A DNA stretch of 16,645 nt, from NCBI GenBank assembly GCA_036401055.1, contig DASWWC010000165.1, positions 1 to 16,645 on the forward strand. Direction: 5' to 3'. The notes beneath the pieces were generated by a model, which was not told where the DNA came from, made no database searches, and saw only the letters and a list, made by a program, of their open reading frames with translations. A program made the translations under genes and the position numbers. Of this stretch, positions 8,210 through 14,168 are shown in pieces; the first letter of the stretch is position 1; each line of letters begins with the position of its first letter. Source of the DNA: Pelomonas sp036401055. GTDB taxonomy: Bacteria; Pseudomonadota; Gammaproteobacteria; Burkholderiales; Burkholderiaceae_C.

Positions 8210-8268
8210 GGCGCTCGCCAGGGCTTGCCGTCGACTTGTGACCCCTCGGGGTCCGGAGGACGAAGCCT

Positions 8269-8349
8269 ATGCATCATCAAAAGCTTTTCCTGCATGCCCG
8301 CGCCGCGATCCGGCGCGCCGGCTGCTGCTCGGCCACGCCGAGGTCCTGA
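8269..8349 (+). CDS. Small riboswitch-proximal ORF, 26 aa, unknown
   Basis: A 26-codon frame (MHHQKLFLHARAAIRRAGCC...) begins eight bases after a strong GGAGGA Shine-Dalgarno (8255-8260), about 150 nt downstream of the c-di-GMP aptamer. It is basic, with paired cysteines, and resembles nothing I recognise. The hairpin GACCCC/GGGGTC (8240-8245/8248-8253) abuts the Shine-Dalgarno. The sequence CCGGAGG (8253-8259) is the exact complement of CCTCCGG (8055-8061) in the aptamer's P2 5' strand. A 10-bp palindrome AAAAGCTTTT (8279-8288) and a CTCGGC/GCCGAG hairpin (8328-8333/8337-8342) lie within the frame, so the stretch may be more RNA structure than protein code. It could be a leader peptide, a regulatory small protein, a relic of a lost gene or chance. 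The good ribosome site next to a riboswitch is the only real support. Confidence 0.35.
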   Translation: MHHQKLFLHARAAIRRAGCCSATPRS

Positions 8350-8494
8350 AGCGGCGCTAATGCGCGCCCAAGTCTCCTGATTGCTGGTTTTCCGGATTCT
8401 GTTCCGGGTTTGGCGGAGCTTTGCTCCACGGGTATCTGCCTGTCGGGTGGTATTAAAAAAATACTGCACCGCCTGATTGGCTGATTTGATTTCG

Positions 8495-8521
8495 TTCAAG
8501 GGATTCATTTTGAATTCAAGG
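8495..8521 (+). repeat. Paired TTCAAGG direct repeats, 20 bp apart, with a small inverted repeat between
   Basis: TTCAAGG occurs at 8495-8501 and again at 8515-8521, a start-to-start distance of 20 bp (about two helical turns). Between them ATTCA (8503-8507) and TGAAT (8511-8515) form an inverted repeat around TTT. The arrangement in an AT-rich patch upstream of fliE could be an operator. No known regulator consensus is recognised. Confidence 0.3.
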
Positions 8522-8529
8522 AGTGTTGA

Positions 8530-8562
8530 ATGAATGATTTTCTGAAATCGGATTCGCGCTAG
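8530..8562 (+). CDS. Very short ORF (10 aa) with strong Shine-Dalgarno, possible leader peptide
   Basis: AAGGAG (8518-8523) is followed at 6-nt spacing by ATG (8530) and the frame MNDFLKSDSR before TAG (8560-8562). Ribosome-site quality is better than for most genes in the window, which often have none visible. It ends about 50 nt before the first hairpin upstream of fliE, a layout used by attenuating leader peptides. It has no run of a single amino acid to suggest a sensing mechanism, and could be chance in AT-rich sequence. Confidence 0.22.
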   Translation: MNDFLKSDSR

Positions 8563-8614
8563 ATCCGGAATTGCGCGGGCGAGTCTCGCTAGCGCTTTTA
8601 TCAATATTTTCATT

Positions 8615-8648
8615 TTGCTTCCGTCCTGACGGAGGCAAGGGTTTGTTT
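8615..8648 (+). terminator. Terminator-like hairpin upstream of fliE (first of two)
   Basis: TTGCTTCCGTC (8615-8625) pairs over eleven positions, with one G-T wobble, with GACGGAGGCAA (8628-8638). GGGTTTGTTT (8639-8648) follows. The long stem plus imperfect T-rich tail resembles a Rho-independent terminator. It would end or attenuate leader transcripts coming from the riboswitch before fliE. If fliE's own promoter lies upstream, it could be an attenuator. Confidence 0.5.
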
Positions 8649-8650
8649 CG

Positions 8651-8666
8651 CCCGCTGCGCGGGTTT
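8651..8666 (+). terminator. Terminator-like hairpin upstream of fliE (second of two)
   Basis: CCCGC (8651-8655) pairs with GCGGG (8659-8663) around TGC and runs into TTT (8664-8666). It ends five bases before the fliE Shine-Dalgarno (GAAAGG, 8671-8676). The T-run is short, so it may instead be a leader structure affecting fliE translation or mRNA stability. Confidence 0.35.
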
Positions 8667-8683
8667 CATCGAAAGGCTTGCAG

Positions 8684-9004
8684 ATGATTAGCACGGCGAT
8701 GCCCACAGGGCTGCTCGGCGTCCAGCGGGAGCTGGGCCGCATCGAGCAGACGGCGTTGCGCCTGGCCGGCGGCGAGCCGCAGGCGGTCAACTTCGGCCAC
8801 AGCCTGGAGCAGGCGCTGCGCGGCGTTGACGCGAAGGACCAGGCCGCTGCGGCCAAGGTCTCCGCCGTTGAGCGCGGCGAGAGCGACGACCTGGTGGGCG
8901 CCATGCTGGCCAGCCAGGACGCGAGCCTGTCGTTCTCCATGCTCATGCAGGTGCGCAACAAGGTTGTCGGCGCCGTCGATGAACTGATCAAGATGCAGCT
9001 CTGA
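8684..9004 (+). CDS. fliE: Flagellar MS-ring/rod junction protein FliE
   Basis: FliE (106 aa, typical length) joins the MS ring to the proximal rod and is among the first exported substrates. The C-terminal half fits the family: a FGHSLEQAL segment near residue 37, then GESDDLVGAMLASQDASLSFSMLMQVRNKVV, the conserved helix followed by A-V-D-E-L-I-K-M-Q-L. The ATG at 8684 has GAAAGG (8671-8676) seven bases upstream and is preferred to an in-frame TTG six bases earlier. It is the first gene of the rightward operon, preceded by two hairpins and a long leader region containing the riboswitch; fliF follows after 13 bp. No anomaly is seen in the protein. Confidence 0.94.
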   Translation: MISTAMPTGLLGVQRELGRIEQTALRLAGGEPQAVNFGHSLEQALRGVDAKDQAAAAKVSAVERGESDDLVGAMLASQDASLSFSMLMQVRNKVVGAVDELIKMQL

Positions 9005-9017
9005 GGCGGCACGCGCG

Positions 9018-10688
9018 ATGCTCAAGAACCTGCAGGCCCGCCTGGGCTCCCTCTGGTCCGCGCGCCCGGCGCTGCCGGCCGGCCTGATGAAGGGCCTGGC
9101 ACCGGTGCTGGCGCTGGCCGTCGTTGGCACAGCGCTGGCGCTGATGCTGATGTGGCGCGACCAGGCCGGCTACAAGCCGGTGTTCGGCCAGCGCGAGCGC
9201 GTGGCCGCCGCCGACATGCTGGCCGTGCTGGACGCCGAGCACATCGCCTACCGTCTGCACCCCGACACCGGCCAGGTGCTGGTGCCAGAAGGCGAGCTGG
9301 GCCGCGTGCGCATGCTGCTGGCCGCCAAGGGCGTGGTCGCCAAGCTGCCCGCGGGCCTGGAGCTGATGGACCGCAACGACCCGCTGGGCGTGAGCCAGTT
9401 CGTGCAGGACGTGCGCTTCCGCCGCGGCCTGGAGGGCGAGCTGGCGCAGAGCATGCTCGCGCTGGACGCGGTCGATGGCGCGCGCGTGCACCTGTCGGTC
9501 GTCAAGTCCTCGTCTTTCGTGCTGAACGACGGCCAGAAGAGCACGGCCTCGGTGGTGCTGACCTTGAAGCCTGGCCGCCAGCTGTCCAACGAGCAGATCG
9601 CCGCGGCCATCAACCTGGTGGCCGGCAGCGTCGCCGGCCTGGAGCCGCAGCGCGTGAGCCTGGTGGACCAATCCGGCAACCTGCTGTCGGCTCGCGTGGA
9701 CCTCAGCGAAGGCTTCGAGGCCGGCCAGGGCAATGACGCCGCACGCCACTACCAGGACGAGGTGCGCCGCAACGTGCGCGACCTGCTGGCGCCGGTGCTG
9801 GGCGAGTCCAACTACAAGCTCAGCGTCACGGCCGACGTCGACAACGACCGCGTGCAGGAGACCCGCGAGCAGTACGGCGACGCGCCGCGCCTGACCAACG
9901 AGGCTATGCGCGAGGAGTCCGACCGCGAGCGCATCGCGCTGGGCGTGCCGGGCTCGCTGAGCAACCGGCCGGTGAACGCGCCGGCCACCGCGGCCAGCGG
10001 CGCCGACGACGCGTCCAGCACGCGCCGCAACGCGGCCACGCGCCAGTACGCCTACGACCGCAACATCACGCAGATCAAGCGCAGCCGCGGCCGCCTGGCG
10101 CGGCTCAACGTGGCCGTCGCGCTGAACGACGTCGCCGCGCCCGGTGGCAAGGGCTGGACCGCGCCCGAGCTGGAAAAGATCGAGAAGCTGCTGTCCAGCG
10201 GCCTGGGCATCAACGCCGATCGCGGCGACCGCCTGACGGTGTCGCCGCTGACCTTCCCGGTGGCGCCGGCGCCCGTGCCCTGGTTCGAGCAGCGCGACAA
10301 CCTCGTCGAGATCGGCACCTGGGTCGCGACGCTGCTCGCCGCACTGGCCGCCTACCTGCTGCTGGCACGCCCGCTGATCCGGCTGGCCCAGCAACGCCTG
10401 GCACCGCCGCAGGCGAAGGCTGCCGAGCTGACGCCGCTGACGCCGTTGGAAGGTGCCGCCGCCGAGCCGGCCGGCGCGCTGGGCATGGCAGGTGCTGCCG
10501 CAGCCGCCGCGCTGCCGGCGCCGGTCATGCCGGTGGTGCCGCTGCTGGAGAACTACGAATTGCCGCCCTCCGGTTCGCCGGTGGATGTGTTGGTGGACCA
10601 CCTGAAGGTGCTCGCGGCCAAGGAGCCGGAGCGCGTTGCAGAGGTCGTCAAGCAATGGGTGCAGAAGAAAAATGCCCGAAGCGAATGA
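9018..10688 (+). CDS. fliF: Flagellar MS-ring protein FliF
   Basis: FliF (556 aa) forms the membrane ring on which rod, export gate and FliG assemble. A first membrane helix lies at about residues 26-46, followed by the ring-building domain with YKPVFGQRE and GQVLVPEGELGRVRMLLAAKG. The central SVVLTLKPGRQLSNEQIAAAINLVA and VSLVDQSGNLLS segments are diagnostic. A second membrane helix (431-450) precedes an Ala/Pro-rich cytosolic linker and the FliG-binding tail (VDHLKVLAAKEPERVAEVVKQW). It is complete and near normal length. The ribosome site is weak. The 3' end overlaps fliG by 17 nt if fliG starts at 10672. Confidence 0.97.
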   Translation: MLKNLQARLGSLWSARPALPAGLMKGLAPVLALAVVGTALALMLMWRDQAGYKPVFGQRERVAAADMLAVLDAEHIAYRLHPDTGQVLVPEGELGRVRMLLAAKGVVAKLPAGLELMDRNDPLGVSQFVQDVRFRRGLEGELAQSMLALDAVDGARVHLSVVKSSSFVLNDGQKSTASVVLTLKPGRQLSNEQIAAAINLVAGSVAGLEPQRVSLVDQSGNLLSARVDLSEGFEAGQGNDAARHYQDEVRRNVRDLLAPVLGESNYKLSVTADVDNDRVQETREQYGDAPRLTNEAMREESDRERIALGVPGSLSNRPVNAPATAASGADDASSTRRNAATRQYAYDRNITQIKRSRGRLARLNVAVALNDVAAPGGKGWTAPELEKIEKLLSSGLGINADRGDRLTVSPLTFPVAPAPVPWFEQRDNLVEIGTWVATLLAALAAYLLLARPLIRLAQQRLAPPQAKAAELTPLTPLEGAAAEPAGALGMAGAAAAAALPAPVMPVVPLLENYELPPSGSPVDVLVDHLKVLAAKEPERVAEVVKQWVQKKNARSE

Positions 10689-11697
10689 TTTCCCCATGAG
10701 CGCCGACGCGGCCCTGAGCCCCGTCGAGCAGGCCGCCATCGTGCTGCTGAGCATGGGTGAGGAACCCGCCGCGGCGGTGCTGCGCTGCCTGTCGCGCGAG
10801 GAGTTGCTGAGCGTCACGCAGGTGATGTCGCGCATGAGCGGCATCAAGGTCGAGTCCGTCAAGACCGCGCTGCAGGGCTTCTTCGACGACTACCGCGAGC
10901 AGAGCGGCGTGCACGGCGCGTCGCGCAGCTACCTGAAGCGCTCGCTGGACCTGGCGCTGGGCGGCGACATCGCCAACAGCGTGCTGAACAACATCTATGG
11001 CGACGCCATCCGGCCCAAGATGCAGCGCCTGCAATGGGCCTCGCCGCGCTGGCTGGCCGAGCGCATCGCGCACGAGCACGTGCGCATGCAGGCCGTGTTC
11101 CTGGCCTTTCTGCCGGCCGCGCTGGCCAGCGAGGTCATCGCCGCGCTGCCGGCCGACAACCGCGACATGGTGCTGCTGAACGTGGCCCGCCTGACCGAGG
11201 TGGACCGCGACCTGCTGCTGGAGCTGGAAGACCTGGTCGAGCAATGCCTGGCCGGCCTGGGCCACCAGAGCGCCAGCGTGGAAGGCGTGCGCCAGGTTGC
11301 CGAGATCCTGAACCGCCTGCCGGGCGAGCGTGCCCAGATGGTGGAGAAGCTGCGCGCGCACGACCCGTCGGTCGTCAGCGACATCGAGGTCAGCATGTAC
11401 GACTTCTTCATCCTGTCGCGCCAGAGCGAGACGGTGCTGACCCGCGTCATCGAGGAAGTGCCGCTGGAGCAGTGGGCGCTGGCGCTGAAGGGCGCCGAGG
11501 GCTCGGTGCGCGACGCCATCCTGGCCGCCATGCCGCGCCGCCAGGCGCAGAGCTTCGAGGACCTCATCCGCCGCAGCGGCCCGGTGGCGCTGTCGCGTGC
11601 CGAAGCCGCGCGCGCCGAGGTCATGGCCCGCGTCAAGGCGCTGGTGGATGCCGGCGAGATCCAGGTCCAGCTGTTCGCCGAAGCGACCGTCGAGTGA
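10672..11697 (+). CDS. fliG: Flagellar motor switch protein FliG (divergent)
   Basis: FliG (341 aa) links the MS ring to the C-ring and carries the torque-generating face that meets the stator. The N-terminal FliF-binding domain (LSPVEQAAIVLLSMGEEPAAAVLRCLS) is clear, and the C-terminal torque domain includes FEDLIRRSGPVALSRAEAARAEV and LVDAGEIQ. The conserved FliM-binding EHPQ motif of the middle domain reads E135-H136-V137-R138. Charged torque-helix residues are partly kept (ALKGAEGS, MPRRQ, FEDL), but the later Arg found in 'VRLSD' of enteric FliG is Ala here. The frame also opens at an upstream TTG (10636), but ATG at 10672 gives the normal length; another Met lies at 10696. A 17-nt overlap with fliF suggests coupled translation. 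The next gene starts 4 bp after its stop. Confidence 0.95.
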   Translation: MPEANDFPMSADAALSPVEQAAIVLLSMGEEPAAAVLRCLSREELLSVTQVMSRMSGIKVESVKTALQGFFDDYREQSGVHGASRSYLKRSLDLALGGDIANSVLNNIYGDAIRPKMQRLQWASPRWLAERIAHEHVRMQAVFLAFLPAALASEVIAALPADNRDMVLLNVARLTEVDRDLLLELEDLVEQCLAGLGHQSASVEGVRQVAEILNRLPGERAQMVEKLRAHDPSVVSDIEVSMYDFFILSRQSETVLTRVIEEVPLEQWALALKGAEGSVRDAILAAMPRRQAQSFEDLIRRSGPVALSRAEAARAEVMARVKALVDAGEIQVQLFAEATVE

Positions 11698-11701
11698 GGC
11701 C

Positions 11702-12358
11702 ATGCTGAAGTCGCCCCGCCTCCACCGTTTCCCGCCGCTGGCCCAACTGGGCGATGCGGCCGCCGTGCCGGCCGTCGACCTGCAGGCCAGCCTCGCGCGT
11801 GGCTTCCAGGAAGGCCTGGCCAAGGGCTACGAGGAAGGCCATGCCAGCGGCCTGCAGGCCGGTGCCGACGAGGCCCGTGCGCAGGGGCGCAGCGAAGGCC
11901 AGGCCCAGGGCCGGCGTGAGCTGGCCGAGCGCTTCGATGCGCTGACCGCACCGGTGGAGGCGCTGCGCACCCAATGGCAACAGATGGTGGATGACACCCA
12001 GGCCGCGATGCGCCGCGAGGTGGTGGAGCTGGTGGAGCGCGTCGCGCGCCAGGTCATCCGCTGCGAGCTGACGCTGCAGCCGGCCCAGTTGCTGGCGCTG
12101 GTGGACGAGACGCTGGCCACCATGCCCACGGCCGATGCACCGCCCGAGGTGTTCCTGAATCCCGAGGACCTGCAGCGCTTGCGCGAGTTCGCCGCCGAGC
12201 GCGCCGAGGCCTGGAAGCTGCGTGCCGATCCGCAACTGGCCAGCGGCGAATGCCGCGTCGTGTCCGGCGGGCTGGAAGCCGATGCCGGCTGCGGCCAGCG
12301 CCTGGCGGCCTGCATGGACCAAGTGCGCGAGCAGCTTGCCGGGGAGGGCGCCGAATGA
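11702..12358 (+). CDS. fliH: Flagellar export ATPase regulator FliH
   Basis: FliH (218 aa) dimerises, binds the FliI ATPase and tethers it to FliN at the C-ring. Its hallmark is a run of GxxxG repeats: Gly34, 38, 42, 46, 50 and 54 are evenly spaced at four residues, and a second set follows at 62, 66 and 70. After this come a coiled-coil-like stretch and a C-terminal domain with ELVERVARQVIRCEL and HxxE-like FliI-binding features. An open frame begins 105 nt further upstream but overlaps fliG and lacks family character, so the ATG at 11702 is chosen. It overlaps the fliI start by 4 nt (ATGA). Confidence 0.92.
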   Translation: MLKSPRLHRFPPLAQLGDAAAVPAVDLQASLARGFQEGLAKGYEEGHASGLQAGADEARAQGRSEGQAQGRRELAERFDALTAPVEALRTQWQQMVDDTQAAMRREVVELVERVARQVIRCELTLQPAQLLALVDETLATMPTADAPPEVFLNPEDLQRLREFAAERAEAWKLRADPQLASGECRVVSGGLEADAGCGQRLAACMDQVREQLAGEGAE

Positions 12359-13665
12359 TCGCCGCCGCGCTGCGTCGTGTGGAGCTGGAACCCGTGCCGC
12401 TGGCCACGCCCACCGGGCGCGTGGTCGGTGCGTCGGGCCTGCTGCTGGAGAGCGTGGGCAGCAGCCTGCGCATCGGCCAGCGCTGCATGGTCGAAGGCGC
12501 GGGCGGCGACTGGATTCCTGCCCAGGTGGTGGGCTTTCGCGAGCAGGTCTCCTTCCTGATGCCGTTCCGCAAGCCCGAGGGGCTGGCCACCGGCGCCCGC
12601 GTGCTGCCGGCCGCCGAAAGCCGTCTGCCGATGATCGGCCCGGCCTGGTTGGGCCGCGTCATCAACGGCCTGGGCGAGCCCATCGACGGCCTGGGCCGCC
12701 TGGTGGGCGAACACCCGCTGGCGGCGCAGCCGCCCAAGGTGCATCCGCTGAAGAAGGCGCCGGTGCACGAGCCGCTGGACGTGGGCGTGCGCGCCATCAA
12801 CGGCCTGCTGACGCTGGGCCGCGGCCAGCGCGTCGGCCTGATGGCGGGCTCCGGCGTCGGCAAGAGCGTGCTGCTGGGCCTGATCACACGTCAGACCGTC
12901 GCCGACGTGGTGGTGGTGGGCCTGATCGGCGAGCGCGGCCGCGAGGTGCGCGAGTTCCTGGACCTGTCGCTGGGCGAGGCCGGTCGCAAGCGCGCCGTCG
13001 TCGTCGTCGCGCCGGCCGACGAGTCGCCGTTGATGCGCATGCGTGCCACCGAACTGTGCCACAGCATCGCTGCGCACTACCGCGACCAGGGCCAGCACGT
13101 GCTGCTGCTGGTCGACTCGCTGACCCGCTACGCGATGGCCCGCCGCGAGATCGCGCTGGCGCTGGGCGAGCCGCCCGCCACGCGCGGCTATCCGCCGTCG
13201 GTCTTCACGCTGCTGCCCGAACTGGTGGAGAGCGCCGGCAACGGCGAATCCGCGCAGGGCAGCATGAGCGCCATCTACACCGTGCTGGCCGAGGGCGACG
13301 ACCAGCAGGACCCGGTGGTGGACACCGCCCGCGCCATCCTGGACGGCCACATCGTGCTGTCGCGCGCGCTGGCCGAGCGTGGCCACTACCCGGCCATCGA
13401 CGTGCCCCAGTCCATCAGCCGCTGCATGGGCCAGGTGGCCGGCAAGCCGCATTTCGAGTTGGCCCGCCAGCTGAAGGCTCTGGCCGCCCGCCACGAGCAG
13501 GTGCGCGAGCTGCTGCCGCTGGGCGCCTACGTGCCCGGCGCCGATCCCGCCACCGACCGTGCCGTGGCCCTGATGCCGCGCATCGAGGCCTTCCTGCACC
13601 AGGGCGTCAACGAAGGCGCGTCGCTGGCGCAGACGCTGAAGCAGCTGGAAGAGGTGCTGGCATGA
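12355..13665 (+). CDS. fliI: Flagellum-specific export ATPase FliI
   Basis: FliI (436 aa) is the hexameric F1-beta-like ATPase that unfolds and delivers export substrates. Visible motifs are Walker A AGSGVGKS (164-171); GERGREVREF (192-201) with the catalytic Glu193; Walker B VLLLVDSLTRYA (249-260) with Asp254; and the family signature PPATRGYPPSVFTLLPEL (273-290). The start ATG overlaps the fliH stop and has GGGGAGGG (12341-12348) upstream. The out-of-frame N-terminal extension of the longer ORF is rejected. It overlaps fliJ by 4 nt, the usual fliH-fliI-fliJ coupling. No missing catalytic residue is seen, so it is expected to be active. Confidence 0.98.
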   Translation: MIAAALRRVELEPVPLATPTGRVVGASGLLLESVGSSLRIGQRCMVEGAGGDWIPAQVVGFREQVSFLMPFRKPEGLATGARVLPAAESRLPMIGPAWLGRVINGLGEPIDGLGRLVGEHPLAAQPPKVHPLKKAPVHEPLDVGVRAINGLLTLGRGQRVGLMAGSGVGKSVLLGLITRQTVADVVVVGLIGERGREVREFLDLSLGEAGRKRAVVVVAPADESPLMRMRATELCHSIAAHYRDQGQHVLLLVDSLTRYAMARREIALALGEPPATRGYPPSVFTLLPELVESAGNGESAQGSMSAIYTVLAEGDDQQDPVVDTARAILDGHIVLSRALAERGHYPAIDVPQSISRCMGQVAGKPHFELARQLKALAARHEQVRELLPLGAYVPGADPATDRAVALMPRIEAFLHQGVNEGASLAQTLKQLEEVLA

Positions 13666-14090
13666 GCCTGCAGGCCCAACTGTCCAAGCTGATCGAGCTG
13701 CGCGAGCAGGAGCTGGAGCGCCGCCGCAGCGAGGTGGCCGGCAAGCAGCAGCTGCGCGACCGCTTCCTGGGTGCCGTGAACCGCCTGGAGGCCTTGCATG
13801 CGCAGCTGGGCAGCACCGTGGACTTCCGCCCCGAGATGGCGAGCAATGCCGCGAGCTACAAGCTGGCGCTGCAGGGCAACATCGCCCAGCACCGCCAGGA
13901 GCTGGCGCTGCGCGAGGCCGAGCTGGCCACCGCCCAGCAGGGCCTGCTGGAGGTGGCGCGCAAGCAGGAGGCCAACAACCGCCTCGTCGAGCGGCTGCGT
14001 GCCGAGCTGCGCCGCCAGGGCGACAAGGCCGAGCAGAAGCGCCAGGACGAGATGGCCGCGGCGGTCTGGTTCAGGAGACAGGCGACATGA
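13662..14090 (+). CDS. fliJ: Flagellar export chaperone/central stalk FliJ
   Basis: This 142-aa protein follows fliI with an ATGA overlap, the expected place for FliJ, the coiled-coil stalk inserted into the FliI hexamer that also links to FlhA. It is almost wholly alpha-helical and charged, with Glu/Arg/Gln-rich heptads in two long helices (about residues 1-50 and 65-138, e.g. IELREQELERRRSE and LVERLRAELRRQGDK), matching the FliJ antiparallel hairpin. Sequence conservation in this family is low, so position and coiled-coil character carry the call. A 78-nt gap separates it from fliD. Confidence 0.87.
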   Translation: MSLQAQLSKLIELREQELERRRSEVAGKQQLRDRFLGAVNRLEALHAQLGSTVDFRPEMASNAASYKLALQGNIAQHRQELALREAELATAQQGLLEVARKQEANNRLVERLRAELRRQGDKAEQKRQDEMAAAVWFRRQAT

Positions 14091-14119
14091 ACCGCGCTTT
14101 TCTTAAGCCGCGGGCCTCC

Positions 14120-14154
14120 AGGGTCGCCCTGAAGCAAGGACATCCCTTCCTTGC
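14120..14154 (+). other. Paired small hairpins in the fliJ-fliD gap
   Basis: The 78-nt gap between fliJ and fliD contains AGGG/CCCT (14120-14123/14127-14130) and GCAAGG/CCTTGC (14134-14139/14149-14154, 9-nt loop). The second ends just before the fliD Shine-Dalgarno. Neither has a T-run, so termination is unlikely. They could set relative fliD expression through RNA processing or stability. I found no convincing sigma-28 promoter here. Confidence 0.3.
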
Positions 14155-14168
14155 CGCAGGAGTACGCC

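Larger units (their letters stand above)
7668..8683. other. Divergent regulatory intergenic region between fliM and fliE
   Basis: About 1 kb separates the two divergent operons, with no protein gene I can support beyond two very short ORFs. It holds, left to right: a candidate promoter for fliM, a 10-bp palindrome GAATTAATTC (7788-7797), a perfect 10-bp GC palindrome CCCCGCGGGG (7900-7909), a CRP-type site, a GEMM-I riboswitch, a hairpin with a T-run, a small ORF, an AT-rich stretch with repeats and a second tiny ORF, and two hairpins before fliE. Base composition drops sharply, to about 39% GC over 8441-8560 by my count, against about 70% in the genes. In Vibrio, Aeromonas and E. coli lateral loci the sigma-54 activator gene lafK lies at this point; no trace of it is seen. 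Confidence 0.85.

Noticed and set aside
8208..8230. Sigma-54-like TGGCGC...TTGCC
   Set aside because: Distance between the GG and GC elements is about five bases too long for a -24/-12 promoter.
7825..8380. Three overlapping plus-strand frames (7825-8202, 8007-8360, 8141-8380)
   Set aside because: They cross the riboswitch aptamer, have no ribosome site and show Cys/Arg/Pro-rich random translations.
8002..9012. 336-aa minus-strand frame over the riboswitch and fliE
   Set aside because: Mixed composition without family resemblance; it runs antisense through fliE and across structured RNA sequence.
8988..10862. Long minus-strand frame opposite fliF
   Set aside because: Gln/Arg/Ala/His-rich antisense shadow of fliF.
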